Shown: positions 21,279 to 30,098 of the stretch, piece after piece
How positions within the stretch are numbered: position 1 is the first letter of the stretch
How the letters are laid out: each line of letters opens with the position of its first letter
Assembly: GCF_016584085.1 (NCBI RefSeq)
Contig: NZ_NRSJ01000004.1
Location: forward strand, 124,001 to 188,000
Origin: Halochromatium glycolicum
Lineage (GTDB): Bacteria > Pseudomonadota > Gammaproteobacteria > Chromatiales > Chromatiaceae
Length of the DNA stretch: 64,000 bases
Direction of reading: 5' to 3'
Translations under genes and position numbers: made by a program
Notes under the pieces: model-generated
What the model was told of the DNA's origin: nothing
What the model saw: only the letters and a program-made list of their open reading frames with translations
Database searches by the model: none

Positions 21279-22462
21279 TGTCGGAGCGTCTGTTCCATCT
21301 GGCTGAGGCGCCGTTTCAAGCCGCGCGGCGGATTGCGGCGCTGGCACCCGGGCACCGCGCCGGTCGTCTGCACGGACACAGCTTCAGCGCCCGCGCGCTG
21401 GCCGAGCTGCCTCCAGGCTGGGGCGGTTTCGACGGTGCCGAGACCGAGGCGCTCGATGTGCTTCTGAAGCGGGTGATCGACCCGCTCGATTACGCGGACC
21501 TCAATGCCCATCTGCCGCTGCCAACCGATGCCAGCCTCGCGGTCTGGCTGCGGACAAGACTCGGCAACGCGCTGCAGGCACCGGCTGCGATCGCACAGGT
21601 CGGTATCCAGAGCACCGCCGACCAGGGAGTCGAGCTCGTTGACGGCGAAGCGCCCGGTGACGATCAGCGGGTCTATTGGTGGCGGCGGTTCGAGCTCGAG
21701 GCCGCACATCGTCTGGTGAATGTCCCGGCCGATCATCCCTGCGGCCGGATGCATGGCCATGGCTTCGCGGTGCGCTTGCTGGTAGCGCTCGACCGTTCGA
21801 GCGATCAGGGTCCGATCGATGACGCGGCGAGCGGCCAGATCGGAGAGAGCGGCGCGCTCGGTGATGCCCAGCTGGACGCGCTCTGGGCGCCATTGCATGA
21901 GCGGCTCGATCATCGGTGCCTGAATGATGTGCCCGGGTTGGAGAATCCGACCAGCGAACGCTTGGCGCATTGGCTCTGGGAGCGGCTCAAGCCGCAGCTG
22001 CCTGCACTTGCGCAGGTCAGTGTCTACGAAACGGCGACCGCCGGTTGCCACTATGACGGTCAGACCTACCGTATCTGGAAGGAGATGCGGTTCGAGTCGG
22101 CGCTGCGCCTGCGCAACGCGCCGGACGGCGACGCACGGCGGCGCCTGCACGGGCATAGCTATCGGCTACGGCTGCATCTGACCGCGCCGTTGGACGAGGT
22201 CTTGGGCTGGACGGTCGACTACGGCGATGTCAAGCGGCTGTTCAAACCGGTCTACGACGAGCTCGATCATCATGAGCTCAATGAGCTGGAACAGCTCTCG
22301 GACCCGAGCGCCGCCAACCTGGCGTTGTGGATTCGGGAGCAGGTCGTTGGGTCGTTGCCGCAGGTCGATCGGCTCGAATTGACCGAGCGCAAGGGTCGCG
22401 GCGTGCTGCTGAGCTGGGATGCTGTCGCGCCTTCTAACGGCAAGCCACGACTTCCGCTTTGA
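21278..22462 (+). CDS. Triplicated QueD/6-pyruvoyltetrahydropterin synthase-like protein
   Basis: QueD makes 6-carboxytetrahydropterin from dihydroneopterin triphosphate and is usually about 120-140 residues. This protein has 394 residues and contains three tandem QueD-like modules. Module 1 (about 5-125) keeps only GRLHGHS. Module 2 (about 133-260) has the full active site: His144, Cys155 in HPCGRMHGH, zinc His159/His161, Asp211-His212 and Glu251. Module 3 (about 268-385) keeps HGHS (291-294), Asp330-His331 and Glu370 but has lost the first zinc His and the catalytic Cys. Only the middle module should be catalytic; the others may have structural roles, since QueD is normally oligomeric. It overlaps queC by 1 bp and precedes queE, which supports the pathway. 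Confidence 0.88.
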   Translation: MSERLFHLAEAPFQAARRIAALAPGHRAGRLHGHSFSARALAELPPGWGGFDGAETEALDVLLKRVIDPLDYADLNAHLPLPTDASLAVWLRTRLGNALQAPAAIAQVGIQSTADQGVELVDGEAPGDDQRVYWWRRFELEAAHRLVNVPADHPCGRMHGHGFAVRLLVALDRSSDQGPIDDAASGQIGESGALGDAQLDALWAPLHERLDHRCLNDVPGLENPTSERLAHWLWERLKPQLPALAQVSVYETATAGCHYDGQTYRIWKEMRFESALRLRNAPDGDARRRLHGHSYRLRLHLTAPLDEVLGWTVDYGDVKRLFKPVYDELDHHELNELEQLSDPSAANLALWIREQVVGSLPQVDRLELTERKGRGVLLSWDAVAPSNGKPRLPL

Positions 22463-22498
22463 TTTGAACCCGAACCCCTGCTCCCGAGTCAGACGGTG

Positions 22499-23266
22499 AT
22501 GGCTCGCTATCAGCTCAAAGAGGCGTTCTACACCCTGCAGGGGGAGGGTGCGCGCAGCGGGCGCGCGGCGGTGTTCTGTCGGTTCGCCGGCTGCAATCTG
22601 TGGTCCGGGCGTGAGCGCGATCGGGCGTCAGCGGTCTGCACCTTTTGCGATACCGACTTCCGCGGCACCGATGGGGTTGGCGGCGGGCGCTTCCTGAGCG
22701 CCGAGACCTTGGCCGACCATCTGGAAGAGCTCTGGGAGGCAGGGGCTGACTCCGGCTCGGCCTCGGGCTCCAGCTCAGATTCGGCCTCGGGCTCAGGTGT
22801 TGTCGTGGGCTCCGGCCTCGATTCGGACTCAGTTCCTGGCTTCGACTCGCGTTCCGGCGCCGGCTCGCGCTCAAGTACCGGTTACCGCTATCTCGTCTGC
22901 ACCGGCGGCGAGCCGCTCTTGCAGCTGGACAGCGCAGCGATCGAGGCGCTGCATCGGCGCGGCTTCGAGATCGCGGTCGAGACCAATGGCACGCGACCGG
23001 CGCCGCCGGGTATTGATTGGGTCTGCGTCAGTCCGAAAGGGCGGGCGCCGCTGGTGCTGACGAGCGGTGACGAGCTCAAGCTGGTCTTCCCGCAGCCGGA
23101 GGCGCCGCCGGAGCGCTACAGCGGGCTTGCCTTCGATCAGTTCTTCCTCCAGCCGATGGACGGACCCGAGCTGGCGGCGAATACCGAGCAGGCGCTGGCC
23201 TACTGCCGTGCTTACCCGCAGTGGCGGCTGAGCCTGCAATTGCACAAGCTCCTTGGTATCCCCTAG
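22499..23266 (+). CDS. queE: 7-carboxy-7-deazaguanine synthase with Ser/Gly-rich insert
   Basis: QueE is a radical-SAM enzyme that converts carboxytetrahydropterin to 7-carboxy-7-deazaguanine. The protein has the unusual QueE cluster motif CX14CX2C (Cys32, Cys47, Cys50), the substrate-side YTLQGEGARSGR, and LVCTGGEPLLQ. Between about residues 84 and 128 sits a low-complexity stretch of Ser, Gly, Asp and Ala made from imperfect short DNA repeats; other QueE proteins have no such segment. An ATG at 22499 follows an alternative GTG at 22496. It is the last gene of queC-queD-queE, 36 bp after queD. Confidence 0.92.
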   Translation: MARYQLKEAFYTLQGEGARSGRAAVFCRFAGCNLWSGRERDRASAVCTFCDTDFRGTDGVGGGRFLSAETLADHLEELWEAGADSGSASGSSSDSASGSGVVVGSGLDSDSVPGFDSRSGAGSRSSTGYRYLVCTGGEPLLQLDSAAIEALHRRGFEIAVETNGTRPAPPGIDWVCVSPKGRAPLVLTSGDELKLVFPQPEAPPERYSGLAFDQFFLQPMDGPELAANTEQALAYCRAYPQWRLSLQLHKLLGIP

Positions 23267-23426
23267 CTGACTCGCGTTGACGCGGCTTGTGCGGAGGCGC
23301 CGCAAGCCGGCCCCGACGTCTTCGACGCCCTATCGAAATGCCCGCCTAGCCTACATAAGCTGCTGAATTGTCGAGCCGCAGAGGGCGTTCTGTTAGGATC
23401 TCTTCGCTGCCAGTCAGCCAGATGCC

Positions 23427-24551
23427 TCAGCTACCGCCGCTAAGGGTCCGGGTCCGCTGTTCGGTTGCGGCCAGGCCGGAGCCGCCGAGCTTGCCGGCCT
23501 TCGCCAACGCGGTTCTGAGCGGGTCACCGGTCCCGGCCGGGACGAGCACGCGATGCGGGCCGCTCGGCAGGGTCTTGCCGCGCTTGAGGCCCGGGTTCAG
23601 CTCGCGGAGCTGAGCGAACGGGACGCCGCAGGCCTTTGCTGCCTCGGCGAGGTCGATCTGGCCGCTGGCCTCAACGACCTCGAGCCGCGGTTGATCCGCG
23701 ATCGGCGGCATGTCCAGCCCATGGGCCGTGTGCTCGCGCACCAGCCGTGCGATCGCGAGCAGCTTCGGCACATAGTGCTCGGTCTCGCTTGGGAGGTCGA
23801 GCGACCAGAAGTCGATAGGCTTGCCGGCTGCCCGGTTGGCACGCTGGGCGGCGCGGACGCGGGCCGGGCCGGCGTTGTAGCCGGCTAGCGCCAGCGCCCA
23901 GTCGCCATCGAGCTCGCGGTGCAGTTCGCGCAGGTAGGCGATGGCGCCGCGGGTGGAGGCTAGGATGTCGTTACGACCGTCGTACCAGCTATTCTGCTTG
24001 AGACCCATCTGGGTGCCGGTATAGGGCATGAACTGCCACATCCCGGTCGCGCTCTTCGGTGAGACGGCGCGCGGGTTGTAGCGGCTCTCAACCTCGGGTA
24101 GGAGGGCGAGCTCGGTCGGGAGCCCATGACGCTCAAGCTCCTCGACGATCAAATGCAGGTAGGGCCGCGCCCGGCGGGTCAGATCCGTGAGATAATCCGA
24201 ATCTCGTTTCAGTGCGCTCAGCGCGCGATCGACGCGCGGATGAGACCTTACCCCAAGGCGCGCTCCATCGCGGACGCGGTCCCACAGGTCGCCGCCCGAT
24301 CGGGCGCCTGCTGTCGAACCGTAGCGGCTTCCAGAGCCGGCGAAATACACCCGCTGCGTTTGACCGTGCTCTCGCCCGATCACCCGGATATCGACAGCGG
24401 GCCGCACATAACCATATTCACGGGCCGACACCGAGAAGGGCTGGTTGCTGGCTGTGATCTGAGGGTCGGATGAGGTCGCACAGCCGCTCAGGGAAGCGAC
24501 GAGACCGATCAGGGGGTAGGCAAGGAGCAGGGATTGCCGGGCAATTGGCAT
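23427..24551 (-). CDS. Lipoprotein lytic murein transglycosylase, SLT + LysM (MltD-like)
   Basis: The 374-residue protein cleaves peptidoglycan glycan strands. It starts MPIARQSLLL with a lipobox LSGC (Cys24), so it is anchored to the outer membrane. The soluble lytic transglycosylase domain shows ALLPEVESRYNPRAVSP (catalytic Glu155), SATGMWQFMPYTG and LALAGYNAGPARV. A single C-terminal LysM-like module (about 310-360) binds peptidoglycan. An open frame runs another 177 codons upstream to 25082 but overlaps the methyltransferase gene and has no similarity; the lipoprotein start at 24551 is chosen. The gene is convergent with queE and divergent from the methyltransferase. Confidence 0.88.
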   Translation of the reverse strand: MPIARQSLLLAYPLIGLVASLSGCATSSDPQITASNQPFSVSAREYGYVRPAVDIRVIGREHGQTQRVYFAGSGSRYGSTAGARSGGDLWDRVRDGARLGVRSHPRVDRALSALKRDSDYLTDLTRRARPYLHLIVEELERHGLPTELALLPEVESRYNPRAVSPKSATGMWQFMPYTGTQMGLKQNSWYDGRNDILASTRGAIAYLRELHRELDGDWALALAGYNAGPARVRAAQRANRAAGKPIDFWSLDLPSETEHYVPKLLAIARLVREHTAHGLDMPPIADQPRLEVVEASGQIDLAEAAKACGVPFAQLRELNPGLKRGKTLPSGPHRVLVPAGTGDPLRTALAKAGKLGGSGLAATEQRTRTLSGGS

Positions 24552-24737
24552 AATGAGGTCGCAGCGGCTGGTTTCGCAGAAGAGACGCTTTGTTCTTGTT
24601 TTGACGCGCTTGACAGACAAAATATACGGGAAATCCCGCATCGATGCCAGTCGTTGGACGCGGGTGGTGCTGTTCGGGGCTCGGGCCGGTGCGCTTGGGG
24701 TGCTGGTGAGATTGTCCGGATTGAGGCGGAGTGCCGC

Positions 24738-25508
24738 ATGAGGCCCTGCGACTGGGAGGATCATGATCCGCTCGAGGTGCTCGGCAAATGGTACAAGACG
24801 CCGGTCGGGCGGCAGGTGGCCCAAGCCGAGACCGCTTGTGTCGAGCGGATGATCGAGAACTCGTTCGGCTACTTCCTGGTCCAGATCGGCTGCGCTGCTC
24901 AGTTCGCGGATCTGCTGGAGCATAGCCGCATCCGCACCCGGGTCACGCTGGGCGATCATGCCCATGCCGGCTGGCGCGGCTCGCCGGTCGCCGCGCAAGC
25001 GCATCAGCTTCCATTGGCCGCATCGAGCGTCGATGCGATGCTGCTTCCGCATACGCTCGACTTCGCTCTGCAGCCGCAGCATGTGCTGCGCGAGGCCGAG
25101 CGGGTGCTGATCCCGGAGGGCCGCATCCTGATCGTCGGCTTCAATCCATTCAGCACCTGGGGGCTGATGCGGGGTCTGCTGCGCAATCGTCGCGTCCCTT
25201 GGTGCGGCAACCAGTTGACGGCCTCACGGCTAGGCGACTGGCTTGCTGTGCTCGGGTTTCAGCTGGAGATGCGGGAATGGCTGGTGTTCCGGCCGCCGCT
25301 GCGCTCGGCCTATAGTCATCGGCTCGATTGGCTGGAGAAGACCGGCTCCGATTGGTGGCCGGTACTCGGCGGTGCCTATGTGGTCCGCGCGGTCAAGCGC
25401 GTCACCCTGTCGACGCCGCTGCGCCCACGCTGGAAGGCGCGCGCCCCGTTCCTGCCCGGCGGGGCGGTCAAGCCCACCGCGCGCGAGGGGAACCATGCGC
25501 GATCCTGA
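24738..25508 (+). CDS. YafS-like SAM-dependent methyltransferase
   Basis: This 256-residue protein is a class I methyltransferase of the type found next to rnhA and dnaQ in many gammaproteobacteria (E. coli yafS). It lacks a strong glycine motif I but keeps the acidic strand and motif region [19 protein letters not shown] and the post-motif [25 protein letters not shown]. The start at 24738 has GGAG upstream. The stop lies inside rnhA with a 14-bp overlap. The substrate is unknown. Confidence 0.8.
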   Translation: MRPCDWEDHDPLEVLGKWYKTPVGRQVAQAETACVERMIENSFGYFLVQIGCAAQFADLLEHSRIRTRVTLGDHAHAGWRGSPVAAQAHQLPLAASSVDAMLLPHTLDFALQPQHVLREAERVLIPEGRILIVGFNPFSTWGLMRGLLRNRRVPWCGNQLTASRLGDWLAVLGFQLEMREWLVFRPPLRSAYSHRLDWLEKTGSDWWPVLGGAYVVRAVKRVTLSTPLRPRWKARAPFLPGGAVKPTAREGNHARS

Positions 25509-25971
25509 TGCGAGCCGGTCGCCGGCGCCTTCGCGCGTGCGTCCGGTCGAGGTCTTTACCGACGGGGCCTGCCGCGGCAATCCAGGCCCCGGGGGCTGGG
25601 GCGCCTTGTTGCGCTATGGCGAGCACCAGAAGGAGCTCTATGGTGGTGAACGGCAGACGACCAACAACCGAATGGAGCTGATGGCGGTGATCCAGGCCTT
25701 GGAGGCCTTGACCCGGCCGAGCGAGGTGCTGCTCACGGTGGATTCCCGCTATGTGCAGGACGGCGTCGAGCGTTGGATGGCCCGTTGGAAGCGCAACGGG
25801 TGGATGACCAAGCAAGGGACGCCGGTCAAGAACCGGGACCTCTGGGAACGGCTCGATCGGGCGCTCGGGGGACATCGGGTGCAATGGCGCTGGGTGCGCG
25901 GTCACAGCGGTCATCCAGAGAACGAGCGTGCCGATCAGCTCGCGAATCAGGGCATCCCCAACCGCCGTTGA
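25495..25971 (+). CDS. rnhA: Ribonuclease HI
   Basis: RNase HI removes RNA from RNA-DNA hybrids. The 158-residue protein has [16 protein letters not shown] with the first catalytic Asp, [16 protein letters not shown] with the Glu, [14 protein letters not shown] with the second Asp, and [17 protein letters not shown] with the flexible-loop His and last Asp. GAGGGG is 5-10 nt before the ATG at 25495. It lies between the yafS-like gene (overlap 14 bp) and dnaQ (28 bp later), the ancestral gammaproteobacterial order. Confidence 0.97.
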   Translation: MRDPDASRSPAPSRVRPVEVFTDGACRGNPGPGGWGALLRYGEHQKELYGGERQTTNNRMELMAVIQALEALTRPSEVLLTVDSRYVQDGVERWMARWKRNGWMTKQGTPVKNRDLWERLDRALGGHRVQWRWVRGHSGHPENERADQLANQGIPNRR

Positions 25972-25999
25972 CGAGCCACTGTTGGAGAGGATCGAAGCG

Positions 26000-26722
26000 A
26001 TGCGACAACTGGTACTGGATACCGAAACGACTGGACTCGAACCGACCGAGGGGCACCGGATCATCGAGATCGGCTGTGTCGAACTGGTCGAGCGCCAGCT
26101 GACCAAGGCCAACTTCCACCGCTATCTGCAGCCGGAGCGCGAGATCGACGCCGGCGCGGTCGCCGTGCACGGCATCTCGAACGCCTTTCTCGCGGATAAG
26201 CCGCGCTTCGCCGAGATCGCCGAGGAGCTGATTGACTACCTCCGCGGCGCCGAGCTGGTGATTCACAACGCCGCGTTCGATGTCGGCTTCCTGAACCACG
26301 AGCTGCGGCAATGGCGCGCCGATGCGCCGCGTATCGAAGACCTCTGTACGGTGGTCGATACATTGCTGCTCGCGCGTGAGCGGCATCCCGGTCAGCGCAA
26401 CAGCCTGGATGCGCTCTGTCGACGCTATGAGGTCGACAACACGAAGCGTGACCTGCACGGGGCTTTGCTTGACGCCGAGATCCTGGCCGATGTCTACCTG
26501 GCGATGACCGGTGGTCAGGTCAGCCTGGCGTTTGGCGGCGAGTCTGCTGATGGCCTCTCCGGGCGCAGCAGCGGGCACGGCGGACTGCCGCTCCGGCGGA
26601 TCGACAGCAACCGGCCACCGCTGCCGGTGATTCGCGCCAGCTCGGCGGAGCTGACGGCCCACGCCGAGCGGTTGCGCGCGATCGACAAGGCGAGCGATGG
26701 CGGCTGCGTTTGGCCGGCTTAA
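26000..26722 (+). CDS. dnaQ: DNA polymerase III epsilon subunit (proofreading exonuclease)
   Basis: DnaQ is the 3'-5' exonuclease of the replicase. The 240-residue protein shows Exo I DTETTG (residues 7-12), Exo II HNAAFDVGFLNHEL, and Exo IIIe HGALLDAEILADVYLAMTGG. The C-terminal segment needed to bind the alpha subunit is present but diverged. The ATG at 26000 fits the family; an earlier ATG at 25928 lies inside rnhA. The stop is 1 bp from the end of the convergent nhaD gene, and no terminator is visible between them. Confidence 0.95.
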   Translation: MRQLVLDTETTGLEPTEGHRIIEIGCVELVERQLTKANFHRYLQPEREIDAGAVAVHGISNAFLADKPRFAEIAEELIDYLRGAELVIHNAAFDVGFLNHELRQWRADAPRIEDLCTVVDTLLLARERHPGQRNSLDALCRRYEVDNTKRDLHGALLDAEILADVYLAMTGGQVSLAFGGESADGLSGRSSGHGGLPLRRIDSNRPPLPVIRASSAELTAHAERLRAIDKASDGGCVWPA

Positions 26723-26723
26723 T

Positions 26724-28145
26724 TCAGCTGTTGACTGGGATCGAGAAGGTCCAAAAGTTCACGATGAAATGGGTCAGGATGCTCGCCAGATAGCCTAGGG
26801 CGATGAATTTGGTCCATTTCAGGTGTTCGAAGAAGGTATAGAGCCCCTTCGCCTGGCCCATCAGCGCGACACCGGCTGCCGATCCGATCGAGAGCATGCT
26901 GCCGCCGACCCCCGCGGTCAGGGTTGCGAGCAGCCACTGCCCCTGCGACATGTCCGGATTCATCGTCAACACCGCGAACATCACCGGGATGTTGTCGACC
27001 AGCGCCGAGAGGACGCCGACCAGGGCATTGGCGATGCTCGGCCCGAGCACACCGTAGGCGCCGTGCGAGACCAGCTCCAGATAGCCGATGAACCCGAGGC
27101 CGCCGACACAGAGGATGACGCCGTAGAAGAAGAGCAGGGTATCCCACTCGGCCCTGGCGACCTTGTTGAAGATATCGAACGGCATCGAGTCCTCGACACT
27201 GCCGACCTTGACAGTCGACAGCTCACGGGTGACTTGCAGGTAATAGCCGAAGAACTTGAGGTAGGCGAGCCCGGTCATCATCCCGAGCACCGGCGGCAGA
27301 TGGAAGAAGTTGTGGACGCTGACGGCGGTGGCGATGGTCAGCAGGAACAACAGCACGATCCGCTTGGCACCGCGCTTCATGCCGACGTTGTCCTCGTGCG
27401 GCGGCGGCGTCCCTTCCGGGACCGCCTTACCCATGAAGTAGGCCGGCACGAGATAGTTGACGAGCGATGGGATGAACAGCAGGAAGAAGGTCTGGAACTC
27501 GATGATCCCTTTCTGCCAGACCATCAGCGTCGTGATATCGCCGAACGGGCTGAAGGCGCCGCCAGCATTGGCTGCGACGACGATGTTGATGCAGCCCAGC
27601 ACCACGAAGCGCCTGTTGTCCACGCCCACGGCCATCACCACGGCGCACATCAGCAGCGCGGTGGTCAGGTTGTCGGCGACCGGCGAGATGAAGAAGGCCA
27701 GGAAGCCGGTCAGCCAGAACAATGTGCGGTAGCTGAAACCGCTGCGGACCAGCCAGGAGCGCAGCGCCTCGAAGACCCGCCGTTCCTCCATCGCATTGAT
27801 ATAGGTCATCGCCGCGAGCAGGAAGAGGAACAGTTCGGCGAACTCCTGGATGTTGTGCCGCACCGCCGCCTCGACGGTGTGGTAATCGCCATGATGGGCC
27901 GTGTAGTAGTAGGCGATGAAGATCCAGATCAGGCCGGCCGCGAGCACCACCGGTTTCGACTTGCGCAGGTGGGTGAACTCCTCGGCCATCACGAGCGCAT
28001 AGGCGATCACGAAGATGATGATGGAGGTGAAGCCGACCCAGCTCGTGGTCAGATCGAGCCGCTGCATCGTCTCGGATGCGAAGACGATACTGGGAGCGAG
28101 CGAAAGCAGGGTTAGGGCCAGCGTGCGGACAGCCAGATGATGCAT
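26724..28145 (-). CDS. nhaD: NhaD-type Na+/H+ antiporter
   Basis: The 473-residue inner-membrane protein belongs to the NhaD (ArsB/CitM superfamily) antiporters, which expel Na+ or Li+ at alkaline pH and are common in halophiles and marine bacteria. It has an N-terminal signal-like segment, about 12 hydrophobic segments, EEFTHLRKSKPVVLAAGLIW, the conserved SPVADNLTTALLM and the paired GAFSPFGDITTLMVW. A C-terminal ALVDNIPVMFAVL also matches. AGGACC precedes the ATG. Together with the V/A-type ATPase downstream in the window it suggests that sodium matters to this organism. Confidence 0.95.
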   Translation of the reverse strand: MHHLAVRTLALTLLSLAPSIVFASETMQRLDLTTSWVGFTSIIIFVIAYALVMAEEFTHLRKSKPVVLAAGLIWIFIAYYYTAHHGDYHTVEAAVRHNIQEFAELFLFLLAAMTYINAMEERRVFEALRSWLVRSGFSYRTLFWLTGFLAFFISPVADNLTTALLMCAVVMAVGVDNRRFVVLGCINIVVAANAGGAFSPFGDITTLMVWQKGIIEFQTFFLLFIPSLVNYLVPAYFMGKAVPEGTPPPHEDNVGMKRGAKRIVLLFLLTIATAVSVHNFFHLPPVLGMMTGLAYLKFFGYYLQVTRELSTVKVGSVEDSMPFDIFNKVARAEWDTLLFFYGVILCVGGLGFIGYLELVSHGAYGVLGPSIANALVGVLSALVDNIPVMFAVLTMNPDMSQGQWLLATLTAGVGGSMLSIGSAAGVALMGQAKGLYTFFEHLKWTKFIALGYLASILTHFIVNFWTFSIPVNS

Positions 28146-28475
28146 GGGAGGTCCTTACGGGCGGGTCTGAGGAAGGTTTAGCGCGTTCTCGCAAGATCGA
28201 CCGCAACAGGACATGGGTCTTACGGGTCTTGCGGGCCACTCAGTTCGCGTTCGTGCGGCGGGCTAAGGATGCCCGGCGACCAGGTATTTGACAAGCGCGC
28301 GACGATTCAGCGTCCGTTGAGTGATCGTTCACGGGCGCCCTGGGCGGCTGAACTTGAGCGCGCAGATGCAACCCTGGCTCTCGGCGCAGCGCGCGATCGA
28401 TTCGACCGCATCGAGGCGGCGGTTCACTCACGAGGTCGCGCAGCCAGACCTCCCGTCCAGCGACCTTGACCGGCG
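28146..28475. other. Intergenic region, nhaD / fnr
   Basis: No convincing gene, RNA or terminator is seen. Short open frames on both strands have no recognisable similarity. The nhaD promoter should lie in the first 150 bp. Confidence 0.4.
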
Positions 28476-29234
28476 CTAGTTGGAGCGTTGCTGGTGGGTG
28501 TTGGACGGGGGTGAGCCGGCCATCATCTCCAGTGCAGGCAGGTCCAGTACCTCGACATGCTTCCGGTCGACCCGCAGGAGGCCGTCCTCCTGGAAGCGTG
28601 TGAACAACCGGCTGACGGTCTCGACCGCGAGGCCGAGGTAGCTGCCGATCTCATGGCGAGACATGCTGAGATAGAAATCGGTCGGGGAGAGTCCGCGCCT
28701 GCTGAGCCGCGACGACATGCTGGTCAGGAAGGCGGCCAAACGCTCCTCGGCATTCTTCTTCCCGAGCAGCAGCAGCATATCGGCGTCCTGACCGATCTCC
28801 TTGCTGAGCAGCCGGTACATCTGATGCTGCAGCGACGGGATCGATGCCGCAAGCTCCTCGAACCGTTGGAATGGCACCTCGCAGATGGCCGAGGTCTCGA
28901 GCACCTTCGCCGAGCAGGCATGACAGGACTTGTCGATCGCGTCGAGCCCGATGATCTCGCCGGGGAGGTGGAAACCAAGCACCTGCTCGCCACCTTCTTC
29001 GCTTGGTGCGTAGGTCTTGACCGAGCCGGTCTTGACGACGTAGAGGGACCGGAAACGCTCGCCTCCTCGGAACAGGTGGTCTCCCCGGTGCAGCGGCCGC
29101 GATCGCTTGATGATCGCGTCGAGCCGCTCGACGTCTTCGGGAGAGAGTCCCATCGGCAGGCAGAGCTGCGAGAGCGAGCAGTTCTTGCAGGCCACTCGGA
29201 TGGTGTCAAACGAAATAACTTTTCGCTGAGTCAA
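28476..29234 (-). CDS. fnr: FNR-family oxygen-responsive regulator
   Basis: The 252-residue protein is an FNR-type regulator of the CRP superfamily. It has Cys16-X2-Cys19-X5-Cys25 at the N-terminus plus Cys118 in TSAICEVPF, the four ligands of an oxygen-labile 4Fe-4S cluster. The cyclic-nucleotide-like barrel contains GEQVLGFHLPGEIIGLDAI. The recognition helix EIGSYLGLAVETVSRLFTRF carries the Glu, Ser and Arg that read TTGAT half-sites. It starts at a TTG codon at 29234; the next candidate is a GTG 13 codons in, which would leave the Cys cluster at the very N-terminus. An FNR-type site lies about 45 bp upstream, so autoregulation is likely. It would adapt respiration and sulfur or photosynthetic metabolism to low oxygen. 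Confidence 0.95.
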   Translation of the reverse strand: MTQRKVISFDTIRVACKNCSLSQLCLPMGLSPEDVERLDAIIKRSRPLHRGDHLFRGGERFRSLYVVKTGSVKTYAPSEEGGEQVLGFHLPGEIIGLDAIDKSCHACSAKVLETSAICEVPFQRFEELAASIPSLQHQMYRLLSKEIGQDADMLLLLGKKNAEERLAAFLTSMSSRLSRRGLSPTDFYLSMSRHEIGSYLGLAVETVSRLFTRFQEDGLLRVDRKHVEVLDLPALEMMAGSPPSNTHQQRSN

Positions 29235-29278
29235 GGCAAAAATCCCGGTTGAGGTTTCGCTCTATTCTGCAACTCAGA

Positions 29279-29292
29279 TTGACATGCATCAA
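29279..29292. promoter_or_regulatory. FNR-type binding site upstream of fnr
   Basis: TTGAC-ATGC-ATCAA differs from the FNR consensus TTGAT-N4-ATCAA at one base. It lies 45-58 bp before the fnr start codon, suitable for autocontrol. The gene it controls on the other side is far away. Confidence 0.65.
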
Positions 29293-29528
29293 GCGTCAAT
29301 CCAGTTTACATACACGCGCACTACGCAATGGAATCAGCGACGAAGCCCGAGCCATTGGTGCAGACACTCGCAGCCGGCGATCGCGCGCTGCTGATCGGGC
29401 CAGGCCGGACTGCTCGGACCGCGCTGGCAAGGGCCGCAAGGATGAGTCGGGTCGGCCGCGCACGGGCGCCTAAGAGACGCGCCCGATGGCGAGCCGGGGA
29501 TTGCGCGAAAATCGACAACCCCGAACGC

Positions 29529-29552
29529 AAAAAGCCGCGCCGAGGCGCGGCT
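29529..29552 (-). terminator. Terminator of the sulfur globule gene
   Basis: On the minus strand an 8-bp perfect stem (AGCCGCGC / GCGCGGCT) with a 4-nt loop is followed by a run of five T residues, 27 nt past the stop codon. Confidence 0.88.
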
Positions 29553-29578
29553 TCAAGGCAACGGTGAAGGGCCGTTGA

Positions 29579-29983
29579 CTACTTCGATTCCTCAGCCGCG
29601 GGGGCAGCCGGTGCGGCCGGTGCGCCATAGGGCATCGCGCCGTACGGGGCACCATAGGGGGCGCCGTAAGGTGCGCCGTAGCCGTAGCCCGGATAGCCGT
29701 AACCATAACCGTACGGATGGCCGTAACCATAACCATAGCCGCGGCCATAGCCATAGCCGCGTCCGCGCCCGTAGCCGCGACCACCGCCGCTCATGCTCAT
29801 GTTGAAGTCGCCGTAGCCGTCACCGAACATGTCGCTGAACATGTCGCCCATGCCGTCGCCCCAACCGCTGCCGTAGCCTGGGCCGCCCCAGCCGGGCCCC
29901 CACCAAGCCTGTGCAGTGCCCATCGCGAAAGCGGCACTGGAAGCGATGGCGGCGATGCCTACGACTTTTGCAAACTTGTTCAT
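29579..29983 (-). CDS. Sulfur globule protein (Gly/Tyr-rich envelope protein)
   Basis: The 134-residue protein has a Sec signal peptide ([16 protein letters not shown], then AFAMGTAQA with cleavage before WW, after residue 26). The mature part is extremely rich in Gly, Tyr, Trp and Pro with GYGYGRGY and APYG repeats, ending in an Ala/Pro tail. This matches sulfur globule proteins (Sgp), the structural proteins coating intracellular sulfur deposits formed in the periplasm of Chromatiaceae during sulfide oxidation. The start at 29983 is preferred to one at 30013 because the signal peptide begins there. The gene is monocistronic, with a good promoter 120 bp upstream and a strong terminator. Which Sgp paralogue it is cannot be settled here. 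Confidence 0.85.
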   Translation of the reverse strand: MNKFAKVVGIAAIASSAAFAMGTAQAWWGPGWGGPGYGSGWGDGMGDMFSDMFGDGYGDFNMSMSGGGRGYGRGRGYGYGRGYGYGYGHPYGYGYGYPGYGYGAPYGAPYGAPYGAMPYGAPAAPAAPAAEESK

Positions 29984-30098
29984 GCCTGGATGCTCCAAGA
30001 GGTGGTGAATCAATCCCGTCGCGACATCACGCGGTCTGCTTTTGCTCTGAATACCGCGTCGAGCGGCGACGGTGGTCCGCAGATCACGAACGCGGCGG

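Noticed and set aside
24534..24737. N-terminal extension of the YafS-like methyltransferase
   Set aside because: The extra 68 codons overlap the transglycosylase start on the other strand and have no similarity; the start at 24738 has a ribosome site.
29328..29567. Short open frame between fnr and the sulfur globule gene
   Set aside because: Very Arg-rich, crosses the terminator of the sulfur globule gene, no similarity.
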